From an uncultured Desulfovibrio sp. (GTDB lineage: Bacteria; Desulfobacterota; Desulfovibrionia; Desulfovibrionales; Desulfovibrionaceae), in the NCBI GenBank assembly GCA_947177085.1, contig CAMWTD010000108.1:1-7609 (forward strand): a stretch of DNA of 7,609 nucleotides, in the 5' to 3' direction. This document shows, piece by piece, positions 5,423-7,609 of the stretch. Position numbers and translations under genes: made by a program. Positions within the stretch are counted from its first letter, which is position 1, and each line of letters begins with the position of its first letter. The notes beneath the pieces were generated by a model that searched no databases, had not been told where the DNA came from, and saw nothing but the letters and a program-made list of their open reading frames with translations.

Positions 5423-7012
5423 CTAGAAGGCGTAGATAAAGAGCGCGCTCACGTTCCAGGCGTCGCGGATGCCGCGCTTGCCGCCGCCCGTGGTGGCAAG
5501 GCCCCACGTGTCGTCGGACTTGTCGAGCATCAGGTGGACATAGCTCGCCTCAAGATTGACCGACAGGTTGTCGTAGATCTTGTAGGTGTTCTGCAGGCCC
5601 ATCTCGAGGGCGTAGTCCTTGTCCGTGAGGTAGATGTTGTCCCGGCCCACTGGCACGACGAAGTTGGTGGAGTTGTTGACATTGGGCGACATCCACTTGC
5701 CCGTGCGGTCGTGGATCTTTTCAAGGATACCGGAGCTGTTGGTGCCCCCCCACAAGCTCACATGCAGGGTGTGGCGCAGCTTGGGGAGGAAGCTCACGTT
5801 TTTCAGGCGCGCGCCCACGCCCCACGTGCCGATGAGGGTATTGGCCATGACGCGATCGCGCTCGAGGCCGTTCTCGTCCGGGCCCGCGAAGGTGTCCGAG
5901 AAGCCGGAGACGCCGAAGTCGTTGACGATGTAGGGCATGCGCTCTGAGCCGTTGCCGAGGTCGTCGTCGTCGCCCGAGGAATACCAGCCGTAGAGGCCGG
6001 GGATGCCCCAGTCCAGCTTGTACTCGAAGAGCAGCGCGCCCATCCAGCCCTTGCGGTTCATGGCCGCGTCATTCATCCAGTCCACGCTGCCGTAGGTGAA
6101 TTCCCAGGCCACGCGGAAGGGGTCCCACAGGGTGAGCTCGCCCGTGAGGCCGCCCCACCAGGCGTTGCCGTATTCACTGGGCGTCTTGCGGTTGATGGCC
6201 GTCTTGTTGGCCATGAGCGGGAACATGCCGCTCATGAAGTAGTTGCCGTCCACGCCGTTGATGCGCTGCCCGAAGAAGCGGTTGTCGCCTTCGGCGGGTT
6301 TTTTGTCGGTGCGGAAGGTATTGGGGCCGATGGCGCCGTAGATGCCCCAGGGCGTCATGGCCACGCCGTCAAAGCGCAGCGGAATGAAGAGGCCGCCGAA
6401 ATCCGTATTGTCCAGGAAGCCGTTCTGGCGGCCGCTTTCGGAAATATAGTTGTCGTTGTAGGGGCGCATCCAGAAGCCGGTGACGCTCACATTCTCGTTG
6501 ATCTTGTAGTTGGCCGTGATGCCCGCGCCGTCGGCCGTGAGCACGGTTGGCCCGTCAAGGGCGAAATAGGGCGTGCGGAAGGCCTGGATGCCCATGCGCA
6601 CGGAAAGATCGGTCTGGGGCACCATCCAGTCGATATAGGCGCGCTTGAGCTTGACAATGGTCCCGTCAGCGCCGAGCGCGCCGCCGCCCTGCGGGTCCTT
6701 GGCCTTGCCCCAGATGAACTTGCCGATTTCAAAATACACCTGGCCGCTCACGTTTTCAGAGGCTACGGCGTCCAACTGGAGGCGCACGCGCGAGCGGGCC
6801 TCGAAGTCGTCCTCAAGGTTGTCGTAGCCCGTGTGGCCCTTGTTGCTGAAGTTGCCGTTCTGGCCGTACTGGGCGCTGACCAGCCACCCGCCGTGGGCCT
6901 TGAAGTCAATGGCCTCGGCCTTGAGCGGCGCGCCGACAAGGGCCGCGCTTGCCAGGGCAGCCGCGAGGAAGCCCAGGACAAGTTTTCTGGATTTGAAAAT
7001 ACAGGAAAGCAT
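5423..7012 (-). CDS. Outer-membrane porin, Desulfovibrio homotrimeric type
   Basis: A 529-aa outer-membrane beta-barrel. The signal peptide spans 1-34: basic FKSRK, a hydrophobic core, and a cleavage site after AEA, so the mature protein starts IDFKAHGGW. The rest alternates short amphipathic strands with polar, Gly/Asn/Asp-rich loops and ends in ALFIYAF, with the C-terminal Phe used by the BAM machinery. The N-terminal DFKAHGGWLVSAQYGQN region, the FEARSRVRLQLDAVASENV strand pair and overall length match the abundant DVU0799-type porins of Desulfovibrio. These form trimeric channels for small hydrophilic and anionic solutes. The ribosome site is GGGGG, 6 nt before the ATG. No convincing promoter lies in the 110 bp upstream, so it is probably read from the oxidoreductase gene. 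Its place between two redox genes suggests a channel for their substrate; specificity cannot be seen from the sequence. Confidence 0.9.
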   Translation of the reverse strand: MLSCIFKSRKLVLGFLAAALASAALVGAPLKAEAIDFKAHGGWLVSAQYGQNGNFSNKGHTGYDNLEDDFEARSRVRLQLDAVASENVSGQVYFEIGKFIWGKAKDPQGGGALGADGTIVKLKRAYIDWMVPQTDLSVRMGIQAFRTPYFALDGPTVLTADGAGITANYKINENVSVTGFWMRPYNDNYISESGRQNGFLDNTDFGGLFIPLRFDGVAMTPWGIYGAIGPNTFRTDKKPAEGDNRFFGQRINGVDGNYFMSGMFPLMANKTAINRKTPSEYGNAWWGGLTGELTLWDPFRVAWEFTYGSVDWMNDAAMNRKGWMGALLFEYKLDWGIPGLYGWYSSGDDDDLGNGSERMPYIVNDFGVSGFSDTFAGPDENGLERDRVMANTLIGTWGVGARLKNVSFLPKLRHTLHVSLWGGTNSSGILEKIHDRTGKWMSPNVNNSTNFVVPVGRDNIYLTDKDYALEMGLQNTYKIYDNLSVNLEASYVHLMLDKSDDTWGLATTGGGKRGIRDAWNVSALFIYAF

Positions 7013-7051
7013 GTCGAACCCCCATTAATGCCGTCCGGGCGCTCCAACCGT

Positions 7052-7086
7052 CCCCGCGCCGGCAGGCCCGTACTGCCGGCGCGGGG
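7052..7086 (-). other. Perfect 14-bp GC stem-loop upstream of the porin gene
   Basis: Arms 7052-7065 and 7073-7086 (CCCCGCGCCGGCAG and its exact complement) enclose a 7-nt loop. On the minus strand the stem begins 36 nt after the stop of the oxidoreductase gene and is followed by ACGGTTGG, with no T-tract. It may be a weak or factor-dependent terminator, or a 5' stabiliser of the porin message after processing. A real promoter downstream of it is not evident. Confidence 0.6.
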
Positions 7087-7099
7087 TTTCCCCCATCGT

Positions 7100-7118
7100 G
7101 TATCTGCGAGTATCTGCG
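7100..7118. repeat. Two direct copies of GTATCTGCG, 10-nt period
   Basis: GTATCTGCG occurs at 7100-7108 and again at 7110-7118, directly downstream of the oxidoreductase stop codon. One helical turn apart, they could be a protein-binding pair, but two short copies may also be chance or a small local duplication. Confidence 0.35.
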
Positions 7119-7122
7119 CAGG

Positions 7123-7609
7123 CTAGACCTGCATCCTGAGCGGGAAGGTGAAGGCGATGGCCCCGGTGGGACAGCTCGTGCGGCAGTTGGCGCAGTGCCA
7201 GCATTCGTCGCCGTGCTCCACCTGCGGGCGCTCGATGCTGCGGAACGGCACCATTTCCAGTACATAGCCCGGGCAGTCGTCCACGCATGTGCCGCAGGCC
7301 TTGCAGTGGCCGCAATGCATGCAGCGCGCGGCCTCGGCCTCGGCCTGCTCCCGGGTGAGCCCGAGATTGAGCTCCGCGAAGGACTTCGCGCAGGTATTGC
7401 CGGCCTCCTGCTCGGGTTGCGCTTCCGCGTACTGGCTGACGCCATAGATTTCCGCAAAGGGAACCACATAGGGGTCCGCCGTGCCGGCCATGTCGTCGCG
7501 GGGCTCCAGCGTATTTTCCTCATTGATGATCCAGACGCGCGCGTCCTCCCCGGTGAGGGCGGCGTGGACGGCAAAGGCGGCGCGGCGTCCGTCGCCCACG
7601 GCGCGGGCG
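7123..7609 (-). CDS. GltD/DsrL-like FAD/NAD(P) oxidoreductase with C-terminal ferredoxin domain (5' part missing)
   Basis: Only the last 161 residues are in the window; the frame stays open to the right edge. The first visible residues, ARAVGDGRRAAFAVHAAL, are the end of the second nucleotide-binding fold in GltD-type oxidoreductases (A-x-GRRAA-x-A-I helix). After a linker, FAELNLGLTREQAEAEAARC leads into a ferredoxin-like domain with CMHCGHCKACGTCVDDCP and CWHCANCRTSCP. This gives ten Cys, enough for two [4Fe-4S] clusters with two Cys left over. In GltD and DsrL this layout passes electrons between NAD(P)H, FAD and an Fe-S partner. A start at the GTG near 7599 would cut the nucleotide-binding fold, so it is not real. 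It is the most upstream visible gene of the minus-strand unit with the porin, ferredoxin and flavoprotein. The family is well supported; NADH versus NADPH and the partner are unknown. Confidence 0.85.
   Translation of the reverse strand, partial: ARAVGDGRRAAFAVHAALTGEDARVWIINEENTLEPRDDMAGTADPYVVPFAEIYGVSQYAEAQPEQEAGNTCAKSFAELNLGLTREQAEAEAARCMHCGHCKACGTCVDDCPGYVLEMVPFRSIERPQVEHGDECWHCANCRTSCPTGAIAFTFPLRMQV

Noticed and set aside
7123..7599. A free-standing 158-residue ferredoxin starting at GTG 7599
   Set aside because: The frame continues to the window edge, and the GTG lies inside the conserved GltD-type helix (ARAVGDGRRAA), so this is the tail of a larger protein.

Overview
The window is GC-rich, tightly packed bacterial DNA. 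It most likely comes from a sulfate- or sulfite-reducing member of the Desulfovibrionaceae (Desulfovibrio/Bilophila-type). The best marker is an outer-membrane porin of the Desulfovibrio homotrimeric-porin type. A high density of Fe-S and flavin redox genes agrees with this, as does a cytoplasmic flavoprotein-plus-ferredoxin pair that resembles adenylylsulfate reductase (AprBA) in gene order and architecture. I cannot fix the genus from sequence alone.

Layout: (i) 1-1073, minus strand: a PAS-PAS-GGDEF signalling protein, cut by the left edge just as its GGDEF domain begins. (ii) 1074-1301: a divergent control region with a candidate promoter in each direction and a perfect 14-bp palindrome. 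(iii) 1302-2946, plus strand: a two-gene operon of a radical SAM enzyme with an unusual CX4CX2C cluster motif and, 16 nt later, an FMN/Fe-S flavoprotein carrying a twin-arginine export signal. (iv) 2987-3220, minus strand: a small coiled-coil/one-TM DUF1640-like protein with its own promoter. (v) 3298-3344: a stem-loop terminator. (vi) 3360-7609, minus strand: a four-gene unit read right to left: a GltD/DsrL-like FAD/NAD(P) oxidoreductase with a C-terminal ferredoxin domain (only the C-terminus is in the window), a porin, a small 2x[4Fe-4S] ferredoxin, and an AprA/fumarate-reductase-superfamily flavoprotein.

Working hypothesis for (vi), which is inference: the porin admits a small anionic or organic electron acceptor (or donor), the flavoprotein converts it in the cytoplasm, and the ferredoxin exchanges electrons with the GltD-like NAD(P)H enzyme. 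The flavoprotein keeps the family's FAD-binding and C-terminal signatures but lacks the RGEGG signature of true fumarate reductases. It and its ferredoxin are both too short for genuine AprA and AprB, so the substrate is open. This is the best candidate here for an undescribed system. Second is the radical SAM plus exported Fe-S flavoprotein pair. Strong stem-loops without T-tracts lie on both sides of the porin gene and may set its message level apart from the redox genes.
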